The position numbers and the translations under genes were made by a program. 64,000 nucleotides of DNA. Source: Symsagittifera roscoffensis (taxonomy: Eukaryota > Xenacoelomorpha > Acoela > Convolutidae). Numbering within the stretch: the first letter of the stretch is position 1; the number at the start of each line of letters is the position of its first letter. The DNA lies in assembly GCF_963678635.1 (NCBI RefSeq), contig NC_087065.1:59980754-60044753 (forward strand), given 5' to 3'. This document shows positions 1-11,900 of the stretch, piece after piece. The notes under the pieces are model-generated. The model was not told the DNA's origin. It made no database searches and saw only the letters and a program-made list of their open reading frames with translations.

Positions 1-44
1 CATGTCTAGGGATCCAACAGTCGAAGACTTTTCTCAGCTCCAAG
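1..44 (+). CDS. PIEZO exon end, duplicated copy (partial, cut by window edge)
   Basis: This is identical to 8037-8080, the last part of the exon that encodes the Ser-rich segment ending in VEDFSQLQ. The donor is CAAG|GTCCTC and the exon ends one base into a codon (phase 1). The 5' part lies outside the window. Confidence 0.75.
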
Positions 45-252
45 GTCCTCGATCTCAAAATTAACATCGAAGTTGTTGGGTTATCTAAAGAGTTTCGATT
101 TCCAGCATTAACTATAAAACTAAACGAGAAAAAGGCAACCGAAGTAGCTTTCTGAGTGTTAAATTACTTCAGATCAAAAAATATTATATTAAAATAAGGT
201 TTTAAACATTGTCGATGATGAGATATTCACAAAATTGATCATTTGTTTTCAG

Positions 253-519
253 ATGAACTGAAAAACAAAGCAGAAGGTTTAATGAGCCGACAAGCTGCAC
301 ACTCTCATTCATTCGCACGAAGGTCAACCAGGCCGATGAGTCTCAACATTAGAAATTCCGCCACGGCAGAAGACATGATTTTGGAGGACCGAGAGAGTCC
401 CACCTCGGATTACAACACGTGTTTCGACGAGGGGGAGGCATTGCATCGGGGAATTTCAGCGTCGACTACTTTTCCCACTACTATCTTGGAGAGTGACGAA
501 TTGGCAGCGGCAGATGAAG
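253..519 (+). CDS. PIEZO exon, duplicated copy
   Basis: Identical to 8289-8555. The acceptor is TTTTCAG| and the donor GAAG|GTTAGT, phase 1 at both ends. It encodes a hydrophilic Ser/Asp-rich stretch starting DELKNKAEGLMSRQAAHS. Whether this copy is ever translated is doubtful; see the phase break at the duplication junction. Confidence 0.75.
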
Positions 520-880
520 GTTAGTGTATTTCAAAGTTTCGTCTATTTCTTTTTTCGAAATCCAGTTCCATAGTTCTGCTTAACAGTATTGTTTGGTTGT
601 TTTGATAAAATAAGCACAAAAAAAATTGATTTTTATCGTTTTTATTTCCGTAGGTATTTTAATTGAATTATTTGTCAAATATGATGATTTTTACCCCTCG
701 CTGCTCATTTTCATTATCAGCCACTTTAAACATGTTAAATTTCAAGTCAATATTTTTAGGCGATTTAAACTAAATATTTTACCAGCATTTACTTTATTGC
801 TTGCAATGACTTTAAAAAAATGGCTGGCGTTAATTTGACATGTAAAACTGGAGTTGCGATGACTTTTGCATCATTTGCAG

Positions 881-964
881 CAATCATACTAGATGACTAT
901 GATGTGATTGAGTCTCCCAGCGCTAACAAATTCACTAATAATCAGTATCAGTTCAGGAGAACCG
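881..964 (+). CDS. PIEZO exon, duplicated copy
   Basis: Identical to 8917-9000. The acceptor is TTTGCAG| and the donor ACCG|GTGAGT, phase 1 at both ends. It encodes IILDDYDVIESPSANKF and flanking residues. Confidence 0.75.
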
Positions 965-1812
965 GTGAGTCATCGTATGTTGTATCATCGGAGTAATCAG
1001 TGGATCCCAAAATATAACCTATAGGTTATGTGTCATAACCTGTGTCAAAATATAACTAGTCATAACCAGCTTACCCACTTCATAATCATAATCGAGTCAC
1101 CTGCAAATCATAATCGTGTCACCCGCTTGATCAATTCCGCCTCCAGTGCTTACAGAATGCGCTTCTACTAAACATCAGCCGTTGGCTGCATCATCTCAGA
1201 CTAAAACAGAGCTTCATATAAGTTCCACTTTAACTAACCAACAGTCTAATTATTTTTCAAGTTAAGTTGAACTAACGAGGCAGTCAAGTTCGTTAAAGCA
1301 TATGCTTGGATTATTTTAAAAAGTGAGTCCCTTGCTTCCAGCTCTACTTTTTCAGAACGCATGATTTCAACAGTACTTTCCGAGCTTTCTTTTAATCAGT
1401 TATTAGAGTTGTCAACATCCTAGCTGGAATAATCTTCATCCAAACAGATAATTAGCAAAATCAAAAGTAGTATAAATTGGTACCAAATGGGCGCCGTCAA
1501 AATTAGTATGTATTGGTACTAAAAGCTCCTATAGAAAAAGGGTTGTTCGGCCAAAATTGAATGGCTTCAAATGTTTCTCGTTCAGTGTTTCTCGTTCTAT
1601 TACGAATCATTAGACAAAATCCTATCAGCCCGAAGGACGGAATAGCAGCCTACCAGAAATCCTCATTCAAAAAATCGAAAAAAAAATTAGCGTGAAAATC
1701 AGTCATTAATGGGCAGTTTAAAAGACGTTTATTAGTAGAGAATTTTGACGCTTTTGATGCTTCTTTTATGATAATAGCCCCAGAAATAGTTTGAGATGTG
1801 GTGTCGTTTCAG
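965..1812 (+). other. PIEZO intron (same sequence at 9001-9848)
   Basis: No coding sequence was recognised in this 848-bp intron. It contains the 16-bp perfect palindrome ATAACCTATAGGTTAT at 1014-1029 (9050-9065 in unit 2), followed by short related ATAACC and CATAATCG repeats to about 1150. Confidence 0.6.
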
Positions 1813-1979
1813 AGTCCGTCTCCAAGGCCATGTTCAACTGGGGGCGGCTGATGTCGATAATTTTCCTGAAGAGTGTCGATAACTTTCTCGAGTGGCTCTT
1901 CTCTCTGTCCAAAGACTACCGCTACGTGGCTTACATACTGAAAAGTGAACGAAAGAGAACAAGAGAGAAATCTGTGCTG
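1813..1979 (+). CDS. PIEZO exon, duplicated copy; last exon of unit 1
   Basis: Identical to 9849-10015. It encodes an amphipathic block containing DNFLEWLFSLSKDYRYVAYI, typical of the PIEZO region between blade repeats. It ends in phase 0 (CTG|GTAAGA). The next exon downstream (5801) needs a phase-1 partner, so splicing this copy onto unit 2 shifts the frame. Confidence 0.75.
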
Positions 1980-2220
1980 GTAAGAAATAGCTAGTCGTAA
2001 AATTATAAGTAATAGTCAAAAATGTATTTAGCCAAAAAGATCTAGGGGTGAATAATAAAAAAAGAAACCCTTGAATAGCACAACGACCTCGAAATTTAAA
2101 AAAAAACATTCGTGCTGTATAAATAATTCGGAGGTTTATTTAGGAATAGATTCTTACATTCACATCTCATTCCAAAAAAGCCTTTCCAAATAATCTTTTA
2201 ACGTAATCAACCCGTAATAA

Positions 2221-2739
2221 AACAAGGATAGCCGGTTACTGTGCAAATAGCACAGAATGTTCCGACCATAAGTTTAAAAAATACAGTTTTTGTTTCAAGT
2301 TTATGTCGTTTTTTCATGTGGTGTGATAGTAACATCTGAACTAAGTTTTCTATTTTGCGGATTTTCGAAGTTTTTGATTCCCAAAAGGCAGCGAAAAATT
2401 TCAAAACCCACATTTACTCGAGTAAAACTAAGTTTTTACGGGTTAGATTAAGCTTAAATATGTTATTTTAAGCCGGCAAGCCTTATTTTGACAAACCATA
2501 TTAAATCAAAATTAGACCAAAAACTAAAAATTTCAAACCGGTTTTTCTCAACACTGGGAAAATGTTTCAAAATTTTATAAATTCATTTGAAACACGACCA
2601 AAAGGGCTTCAATATGATGTATTACTCGATCCATTCCGATGATTATTTGTGGTACCTGATTTTGCGTGGAAAACAACAAAACTAAAACACTCCCGAATAC
2701 AAAGTTCCTCAACATTTTTCAAATGGTCTGATCAACAAA
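2221..2739 (-). mobile_element. H1 family element, unit 1 copy (Helentron-like non-autonomous)
   Basis: On the plus strand the left end has a perfect hairpin CTGTGCAAATAGCACAG followed by AATGTTCCGACC. The right end is AATGGTCTGATCAACA, a diverged inverted copy of the TGTTCCGACC motif. Read on the minus strand this gives two subterminal inverted repeats and a stem-loop near the 3' end only. It has no coding capacity. An identical copy lies at 10257-10775. Confidence 0.6.
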
Positions 2740-3189
2740 ACTGCTTGGGTTTCAGGCCAAAGCCTTGAATTTTGCGGCTTCCCTTCATCTTTGATCATCC
2801 CAAGATGGATGATCAACGGCTTGCCTCTATCGTAATCGTTGATAATTCTAAATTTTATCCCCTCCTCCCCACACGAACTATGAAAAATACCAAGTGGTAT
2901 GTTTTGCTTGGGATAAGTGTGGTAAAGTAAAATTAAGAGAATTAAGTACAATTTGTCAAAAACGTTTTAAAAAAATTGAAATTTGACTGAATAAAAAAAC
3001 ACCCCAAGCATGAATATTCCGCAATTTTTTTTTGAATTTCAGATAAATAAGCCTGCTCGTATAACTATGGGCAAAATCATCAGTATAAAACTATGAATAA
3101 TCCGTCTGCTCCTGAAAATTGAAAAAAAAAGTTTTTGATTTGAAACATTGATAAAATTGAGATAAATTGGTAAAAATAATAATTACCTC

Positions 3190-4014
3190 ATTCCAAACTG
3201 AATTGACGCCAGCAATTGGGTTTCAATTTTTTTTCAAAACTTTTTTTCGTTTGTCCTCAATTTTCTATTAAAAAAAACAAGGGGATATCTTTAGTGCCTT
3301 TTATCAATTTGCTGAAACCAAATTGCTGGCCTCAATTCAGTTTGGAATGCTTCAGGTTGCAGCTTACGCGTGTTTTACGGTCAGAACGCAGTTTATTTTG
3401 CGTTATTCATACTGAATTAGCCTAATTAGAAACTTTCAAAGACCCATAACTTTACAGCAAGACTGCTGGTATATCAGGTAAAAGGCCTGAATGATCCAAC
3501 TATGCACCCTAATCTCTATCGAATAGTTTTTGGGAAAAAAAATTGAAATTCTTTAAGTTTCGGACAATATCAAAGATCAAGTGTTGAAGTTTGAGTCGTC
3601 CGAAATTGATACGATCAATTAGCTATAGCCTCAATTCAATTTGGAACGATTTTGTTGAGTTGAAACCCAATTGCTGGCCTCAATTCAGTTTGGAATGCTT
3701 CAGGCTGCAGCTTACGCGTGTTTTACTGTAAGAACGCAATTTATTTTGCGTTATCTATACTGAATTGGCCTAATTAGAAATTTTCAAACACCCATAATTT
3801 TACAACAAGACTGCTTGTATATCAGGGAAAAGGCCACATATGTGAAAAAGCCACAATTAATCTCTATCGAATACTTTTTGTGAAAAAAATACTGAAAATC
3901 TATAAGTTTTGGACAATATCAAAGATCAGGTGTTTAAATTTGAGTCGTACGAAATTAACACGATCGATTAGCTATAGCCTCAATTCAATTTGGAATAATT
4001 TTAGTGAGCGGGAT
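3190..4014 (+). repeat. Two 348-bp direct repeats with an inverted 37-bp leader
   Basis: About 3309-3656 and 3657-4014 are diverged tandem copies; each starts near AATTGCTGGCCTCAATTCAG and contains CAGCTTACGCGTGTTTTAC. Positions 3190-3226 are the reverse complement of the start of these units with about one mismatch to the second. The same structure is at 11226-12050 in unit 2. It is non-coding and lies within an intron. Confidence 0.75.
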
Positions 4015-4388
4015 AATTTGCAACGCATAAATTATTTGAACCGCACATAAATTTGTCTAGAGCATGGCCAAATTGGCAATTTTCAAACTCCCAGAGCTTT
4101 ACAAAAAATGATCGCAGATAAATTATCTTTTTACATTTGTTTTCAAGGAGTCGAAATCTCCAGCGGGATACAAAAAATTTTTTAATGGAAACTTTTATTT
4201 CGATCGCCGAAAAATGAATGAATAAAAAAACCACACCGATCATAAATATTCCGTTTTTGTTTTCGAATATCGAAACAACCAGTCCTGAATGTTGCGACTA
4301 CTCGTTAATTGGTCTCGAACTATGAATTTTAGGCTGATAATATCATGTTTTAAGTAAAAACAGTTAAGTCGTATAAGAAGTTGACGAG

Positions 4389-4480
4389 ACTGCTCGTATC
4401 AGGGCGAAGCCATGCATGTTCCGAGTGCCTTTTTAGGCATATGGAGCAGTGTTCGCATAAAATAAATATGGAGCAGTGTT
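4389..4480 (+). mobile_element. H2 family fragment
   Basis: GACTGCTCGTATCAGGGCGA is followed by a degenerate hairpin and ATGTTCCGAGTGCC, the left end of the H2 family as defined at 51910. Only the end is present here. The identical fragment in unit 2 is at 12425-12516. Confidence 0.5.
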
Positions 4481-4552
4481 CGCATTCTTTTGGAAGCCCT
4501 CGCCGTCAAGAATATACAGTGGCTGGTCTTTTTGATCAGTGATTCAAATAAA

Positions 4553-5070
4553 ACAAGTCTGCTCATATCAGGGCGAAACCCTGAATGTTCCTACTGCCTT
4601 TTAAGATCTATGGAGCAGTAGTAACCTGAAAAAAATTAAAAGTAAATAAGAACAAAAATGATTTTTTTTTAATTTGATTTTTTTTTAAATCATTCCCCCC
4701 ACACGCCATATTAAGTACAACATGATAGATTTCGCTCCTAGTAACAAAACAATTACGGCGAATAAGCTTCCTTCAACCAATTTGAAAGATTTATTAGACT
4801 GATTTAATTTCTGCTTACGCGTTAACCGCGCGAAATATATCGCGCGTTAATTGTCCCGAAATGCGATCCTTAAAGCCCCATAATTTTACGAAAAATGATC
4901 ACATGTAAAATATCTTTTCAAATTCAGGCTCAGGACAACAATACCTTTCGAATGATATTTAAAAAATCCGTCAAAAGTTGCTACTTAAAAAGTTGAAATT
5001 TGCATGAAGAAAAAAACCACCCCGAGCACAAATATTCCGTTACTTTCGTTACGAAAATCAGAACAACAAT
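4553..5070 (-). mobile_element. H2 family element, unit 1 copy (Helentron-like non-autonomous)
   Basis: On the plus strand the left end is CTGCTCATAT, then the hairpin CAGGGCGAAACCCTG, then AATGTTCCTACTGCC. The right end is ATTCCGTTACTTTCG, then a short spacer and AATCAGAACAACA. A near-perfect 29-bp palindrome rich in CGCG sits at 4822-4850. There is no ORF of substance. The unit 2 copy is 12589-13106. Confidence 0.6.
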
Positions 5071-5168
5071 TCATTTGAGACTTCCATTCATGCTACTTTT
5101 GTACAATGAGAAATTGGGTTTTGCCACTTTAATGATGCTTTGCTTTCACTTAACCAAACAGAAATTGT

Positions 5169-5620
5169 ATGTTTTTTCTCACCTGCAAAACCTTGACCTG
5201 CTGAGTTTCATTTGTGCCGATTAGGAATTTTTTTCAGACGATAAAGTTTTAGTTTTTGGTAAAGTTCGGTTGCGCCTATTTTTTTCCGGCCACGAAAGTC
5301 TTAACTTGCTCCACTTCAGAGGACCTGGTTTCATCTCAGCCGCGAAAGCCAAAACTTGCAGAGTTTGGGTCGTGTCGGTTTTTTCTCAGCCACGAAAAAC
5401 ATGACACAAGCTAAATTTTGGTCTCGCTGCTCCATAATGATGTTTAGTTGCACCGGTTTGAACGTAGCATTTTCTTTGCGTTGTTCACTTTTCGTTAATT
5501 TTTTGGATCGCGCCAGTCGCGACAATTTTTTAATGTCACGCCGATCGAAACAATTTTTCTTGTGTCGCGCCGGTTGTGCAAATTTTTGTTGCGCTTGTAG
5601 CAACACTTAAGTAGCGGATT
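5169..5620. repeat. Degenerate minisatellite at the duplication junction
   Basis: Repeated diverged units share TTTTTTCTCAGCCACGAAA-like cores followed by AACTTGC or ATGAC (for example near 5278, 5331 and 5385). G+C is higher than in surrounding intron. It starts where unit 1 ends. No protein family was recognised in the overlapping short ORFs on both strands. Confidence 0.5.
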
Positions 5621-5800
5621 TTGAGCCTGGTACTTGCCCGTAGGCTATGTTTTGGCTTTAGCTTGCTTTTTGTGCACAAACGCATAAACATACCAAAAAA
5701 AAAGAGAAACAAGTTGAGTAATTTAAAAAATTTAAGAACGACAGATGAAATAAAAACTAGAAAGATAAAAATTTTTTGAGACACATGTTTTCTGTTATAG

Positions 5801-5954
5801 AGACGGGAACGTGTGAATTGCCGACAGATGCGGCTGGCCTATTTATGGACTGTTTCTGTTTTGCCACTATTCTGACCCAGAGGAAAATATTCCAGAGCAG
5901 CTACTTCCACTACGTATATCTGGAGCTCAGAGAACAGACTCTACAAGCATCCAG
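5801..5954 (+). CDS. Piezo: PIEZO exon 1 of this window's continuous frame
   Basis: The acceptor is CTGTTATAG| and the donor CCAG|GTTGGT. It starts in phase 1 and ends in phase 2. It encodes a membrane segment and amphipathic helix, with CFCFATILTQRKIFQSSYFH and then LREQTLQASR, where PIEZO proteins read ...ASRGA across the next junction. Confidence 0.85.
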
Positions 5955-8900
5955 GTTGGTCGCTCTAATGAAGAAGAAACAGTAATCAGAATAATGTAAT
6001 GTGTCGACTTTGAAAGTGTTTCGAACGATATTTCGTAACGATGTTCAAATCTCTATTAGATCGTAATTTTCATTTTTTTCGAATTTTTTCTGTGGAGCAA
6101 AATAATTGTCGATTGAGTCATATCTTCAAAGACATCGAGGTGTCAAAGTTTTGTGTACTATATGGTGTACTATATTTTCTAACATGGTCAGAATTTTCTT
6201 TAATTACATGTCTCACAATTTAAGGATAAGAGGATGTGTAGTGTTTATTTAACCATCGCTCGTAGGAAACTTCTAGACATTTTTTGTCCTAGGGGCGCAT
6301 ATCTAATCAACTCTAACCTGAGGAAAGAGATCAAGAGACGCCATGAGGAGGAGCAGCAGACTGTGGACAAGATCCGAAGGTCCATGACCAAAATTAGACA
6401 CAGACAAAGGACCACAGCCGGCCACAGTGGGGTACAGTCACAGCTAGCCAGTCAGCAATGGGTCCCAGAGACACACAACCAAGGTCAGCTCATGATATTG
6501 AGCTCTTTTAAGTTCACCAATCAATGATCTAATGTGAAGCTTAATTAAAAGCATTAACTGAAATATTGCTCTCTTTCAAGAGCTCACCTCGCAAATTGCA
6601 ACAACGTCGAGGAAATGTGGTTTTAACTGAAGGCGTTTTAAAAAATAACCGGGTTTGGATGATGAACAGTACATGTTGAAGTTAACAGTTTGCACGTCTC
6701 TTAAAGCATCTATATCGTTGCTGATAGCAAGGTTTCGCGTTTGATCTCCGCAAGGAAGGCACGTTTTATTGTTATGGTGGAAATTATCAAAAGTTATTTA
6801 GTAAAATAGTTCTCTTTTGCAGCCATCTTCACTGGCTACTTGCAGTTTGACGGACGCACTGGCAACGAGAGCGACTCAGACAGCGACTTGGACGAGTACT
6901 TCGATGCCGCACAGGCAGACGCCAAGCAAGCACCAAGTGCACTAGACGTAAGATAGTAAAAGCTCCCGGGTGCACCGGTAAATAAGTCGACATGACATTA
7001 AGACGACAAATGAGAGCTATGACATGTAAACTGAACTGTTCGAATTGAAGCAATTTGTATATCTCAGAAGTACACTTGAAGAGTTTGCGTGTGCTGTCGC
7101 CTTAAAACCCCACGAACGGTTGTTGTCATCTTAACATTTGTCGGACAGCAAGCTCCCGTTTTCTAGAGTAAGCCAGAAGTTATTAACCCGTGAATAACCA
7201 AATAGAACCTGGTCCATTTTGCAGCATGGTGATTTTAATCTCACACTTATGGCGCTTTTTTCATCTTGACTCAAGTTTAATTATTTTTTCGAGTATTTTG
7301 CTCTGGATTCAGCGAAACTTAAAAGCTCTTGGACGAAGTTATCATCCTCCCCCCCCCCCCCCCCCCCAAAGTTGTTTGGGGGGGGGGGGGGGTATTATCT
7401 TGGTTCTAAGTTAGGAATTTTCAGCCAATCAGAATCGAGCATTTTACTACATGTAGCGCTTAGCAAATTTAATGCGAATTAAATGCTGGGGTGGAAGATA
7501 TTAACTTGGTCTATCTGGGGGAGGATGTTAACTTGGTCCAAGCTCTTTTTCAGAAACACTATTCAGATAGTGCTGGTAGCAATACCGTGTTTTGAAGAGC
7601 TTCTTTTGTTTCAGTATGCCTATGGAGCCTTGGTTGCTGGAGCAGAAACAGCATTAAAGCGACATTCTCGCCAGTCATCCACCGATAGCCAGTTCTTCGG
7701 TTAGACCTGTATATTTACTCTGCTATCTTGTTTAAAATTATGGGGAGTTTTAGAAAAAGCCATATTCAATTTGGTTATAATGCTTATTCTCAATTGACAA
7801 TTCTTCCAGTAAGTGTGAACGATACACGAAAACTAAAATGAATGCAGAAATCACCGAAATCAAAGTCCATGTGATAGTCGAAATGTCTTTTGAAGTTTCA
7901 AGAGAGCTCAACATTTCTTAGGTTCTGTGATCAACTCTATGAACGGGCTCTCGAATAGCGGAGGCGTGGGGAGTTCCAGGAAGCACCGGAAGAGTAGAAG
8001 CAGCATGGTCGGCAGCAGACCTAGTTCATTCCACAGCATGTCTAGGGATCCAACAGTCGAAGACTTTTCTCAGCTCCAAGGTCCTCGATCTCAAAATTAA
8101 CATCGAAGTTGTTGGGTTATCTAAAGAGTTTCGATTTCCAGCATTAACTATAAAACTAAACGAGAAAAAGGCAACCGAAGTAGCTTTCTGAGTGTTAAAT
8201 TACTTCAGATCAAAAAATATTATATTAAAATAAGGTTTTAAACATTGTCGATGATGAGATATTCACAAAATTGATCATTTGTTTTCAGATGAACTGAAAA
8301 ACAAAGCAGAAGGTTTAATGAGCCGACAAGCTGCACACTCTCATTCATTCGCACGAAGGTCAACCAGGCCGATGAGTCTCAACATTAGAAATTCCGCCAC
8401 GGCAGAAGACATGATTTTGGAGGACCGAGAGAGTCCCACCTCGGATTACAACACGTGTTTCGACGAGGGGGAGGCATTGCATCGGGGAATTTCAGCGTCG
8501 ACTACTTTTCCCACTACTATCTTGGAGAGTGACGAATTGGCAGCGGCAGATGAAGGTTAGTGTATTTCAAAGTTTCGTCTATTTCTTTTTTCGAAATCCA
8601 GTTCCATAGTTCTGCTTAACAGTATTGTTTGGTTGTTTTGATAAAATAAGCACAAAAAAAATTGATTTTTATCGTTTTTATTTCCGTAGGTATTTTAATT
8701 GAATTATTTGTCAAATATGATGATTTTTACCCCTCGCTGCTCATTTTCATTATCAGCCACTTTAAACATGTTAAATTTCAAGTCAATATTTTTAGGCGAT
8801 TTAAACTAAATATTTTACCAGCATTTACTTTATTGCTTGCAATGACTTTAAAAAAATGGCTGGCGTTAATTTGACATGTAAAACTGGAGTTGCGATGACT

Positions 8901-11900
8901 TTTGCATCATTTGCAGCAATCATACTAGATGACTATGATGTGATTGAGTCTCCCAGCGCTAACAAATTCACTAATAATCAGTATCAGTTCAGGAGAACCG
9001 GTGAGTCATCGTATGTTGTATCATCGGAGTAATCAGTGGATCCCAAAATATAACCTATAGGTTATGTGTCATAACCTGTGTCAAAATATAACTAGTCATA
9101 ACCAGCTTACCCACTTCATAATCATAATCGAGTCACCTGCAAATCATAATCGTGTCACCCGCTTGATCAATTCCGCCTCCAGTGCTTACAGAATGCGCTT
9201 CTACTAAACATCAGCCGTTGGCTGCATCATCTCAGACTAAAACAGAGCTTCATATAAGTTCCACTTTAACTAACCAACAGTCTAATTATTTTTCAAGTTA
9301 AGTTGAACTAACGAGGCAGTCAAGTTCGTTAAAGCATATGCTTGGATTATTTTAAAAAGTGAGTCCCTTGCTTCCAGCTCTACTTTTTCAGAACGCATGA
9401 TTTCAACAGTACTTTCCGAGCTTTCTTTTAATCAGTTATTAGAGTTGTCAACATCCTAGCTGGAATAATCTTCATCCAAACAGATAATTAGCAAAATCAA
9501 AAGTAGTATAAATTGGTACCAAATGGGCGCCGTCAAAATTAGTATGTATTGGTACTAAAAGCTCCTATAGAAAAAGGGTTGTTCGGCCAAAATTGAATGG
9601 CTTCAAATGTTTCTCGTTCAGTGTTTCTCGTTCTATTACGAATCATTAGACAAAATCCTATCAGCCCGAAGGACGGAATAGCAGCCTACCAGAAATCCTC
9701 ATTCAAAAAATCGAAAAAAAAATTAGCGTGAAAATCAGTCATTAATGGGCAGTTTAAAAGACGTTTATTAGTAGAGAATTTTGACGCTTTTGATGCTTCT
9801 TTTATGATAATAGCCCCAGAAATAGTTTGAGATGTGGTGTCGTTTCAGAGTCCGTCTCCAAGGCCATGTTCAACTGGGGGCGGCTGATGTCGATAATTTT
9901 CCTGAAGAGTGTCGATAACTTTCTCGAGTGGCTCTTCTCTCTGTCCAAAGACTACCGCTACGTGGCTTACATACTGAAAAGTGAACGAAAGAGAACAAGA
10001 GAGAAATCTGTGCTGGTAAGAAATAGCTAGTCGTAAAATTATAAGTAATAGTCAAAAATGTATTTAGCCAAAAAGATCTAGGGGTGAATAATAAAAAAAG
10101 AAACCCTTGAATAGCACAACGACCTCGAAATTTAAAAAAAAACATTCGTGCTGTATAAATAATTCGGAGGTTTATTTAGGAATAGATTCTTACATTCACA
10201 TCTCATTCCAAAAAAGCCTTTCCAAATAATCTTTTAACGTAATCAACCCGTAATAAAACAAGGATAGCCGGTTACTGTGCAAATAGCACAGAATGTTCCG
10301 ACCATAAGTTTAAAAAATACAGTTTTTGTTTCAAGTTTATGTCGTTTTTTCATGTGGTGTGATAGTAACATCTGAACTAAGTTTTCTATTTTGCGGATTT
10401 TCGAAGTTTTTGATTCCCAAAAGGCAGCGAAAAATTTCAAAACCCACATTTACTCGAGTAAAACTAAGTTTTTACGGGTTAGATTAAGCTTAAATATGTT
10501 ATTTTAAGCCGGCAAGCCTTATTTTGACAAACCATATTAAATCAAAATTAGACCAAAAACTAAAAATTTCAAACCGGTTTTTCTCAACACTGGGAAAATG
10601 TTTCAAAATTTTATAAATTCATTTGAAACACGACCAAAAGGGCTTCAATATGATGTATTACTCGATCCATTCCGATGATTATTTGTGGTACCTGATTTTG
10701 CGTGGAAAACAACAAAACTAAAACACTCCCGAATACAAAGTTCCTCAACATTTTTCAAATGGTCTGATCAACAAAACTGCTTGGGTTTCAGGCCAAAGCC
10801 TTGAATTTTGCGGCTTCCCTTCATCTTTGATCATCCCAAGATGGATGATCAACGGCTTGCCTCTATCGTAATCGTTGATAATTCTAAATTTTATCCCCTC
10901 CTCCCCACACGAACTATGAAAAATACCAAGTGGTATGTTTTGCTTGGGATAAGTGTGGTAAAGTAAAATTAAGAGAATTAAGTACAATTTGTCAAAAACG
11001 TTTTAAAAAAATTGAAATTTGACTGAATAAAAAAACACCCCAAGCATGAATATTCCGCAATTTTTTTTTGAATTTCAGATAAATAAGCCTGCTCGTATAA
11101 CTATGGGCAAAATCATCAGTATAAAACTATGAATAATCCGTCTGCTCCTGAAAATTGAAAAAAAAAGTTTTTGATTTGAAACATTGATAAAATTGAGATA
11201 AATTGGTAAAAATAATAATTACCTCATTCCAAACTGAATTGACGCCAGCAATTGGGTTTCAATTTTTTTTCAAAACTTTTTTTCGTTTGTCCTCAATTTT
11301 CTATTAAAAAAAACAAGGGGATATCTTTAGTGCCTTTTATCAATTTGCTGAAACCAAATTGCTGGCCTCAATTCAGTTTGGAATGCTTCAGGTTGCAGCT
11401 TACGCGTGTTTTACGGTCAGAACGCAGTTTATTTTGCGTTATTCATACTGAATTAGCCTAATTAGAAACTTTCAAAGACCCATAACTTTACAGCAAGACT
11501 GCTGGTATATCAGGTAAAAGGCCTGAATGATCCAACTATGCACCCTAATCTCTATCGAATAGTTTTTGGGAAAAAAAATTGAAATTCTTTAAGTTTCGGA
11601 CAATATCAAAGATCAAGTGTTGAAGTTTGAGTCGTCCGAAATTGATACGATCAATTAGCTATAGCCTCAATTCAATTTGGAACGATTTTGTTGAGTTGAA
11701 ACCCAATTGCTGGCCTCAATTCAGTTTGGAATGCTTCAGGCTGCAGCTTACGCGTGTTTTACTGTAAGAACGCAATTTATTTTGCGTTATCTATACTGAA
11801 TTGGCCTAATTAGAAATTTTCAAACACCCATAATTTTACAACAAGACTGCTTGTATATCAGGGAAAAGGCCACATATGTGAAAAAGCCACAATTAATCTC

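Larger units (their letters stand above)
1..5168 (+). repeat. Unit 1 (3' part) of an 8,036-bp direct tandem duplication inside the PIEZO gene
   Basis: Every line compared between 1-5168 and 8037-13204 reads the same, exons and introns alike, with a constant offset of 8,036. Identity stops at 5168/13204 (next base a versus g). Identity already holds at base 1, so unit 1 continues upstream of the window. If there are exactly two units, unit 1 started about 2,867 bp before the window. It contains the end of one PIEZO exon and three whole PIEZO exons, plus the same intronic repeats as unit 2. It may be a very recent duplication or an assembly error; the sequence alone cannot decide. Confidence 0.93.

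Noticed and set aside
3190-4014. CRISPR-like array
   Set aside because: There are only two long diverged units, no short repeat-spacer pattern, and the host is eukaryotic.
5356-5610. ORFs open on both strands at the minisatellite
   Set aside because: Open frames on both strands of a repetitive Cys/Arg/Lys-coding stretch are typical of a tandem repeat, and no protein family is evident. It also does not supply a PIEZO bridging exon.
7413-7614. Possible extension of the exon at 7615 upstream into the open frame from 7483
   Set aside because: There is a good TTTGTTTCAG acceptor at 7613-7614 in phase 0 with the previous donor. The upstream frame reads through intron-like sequence.
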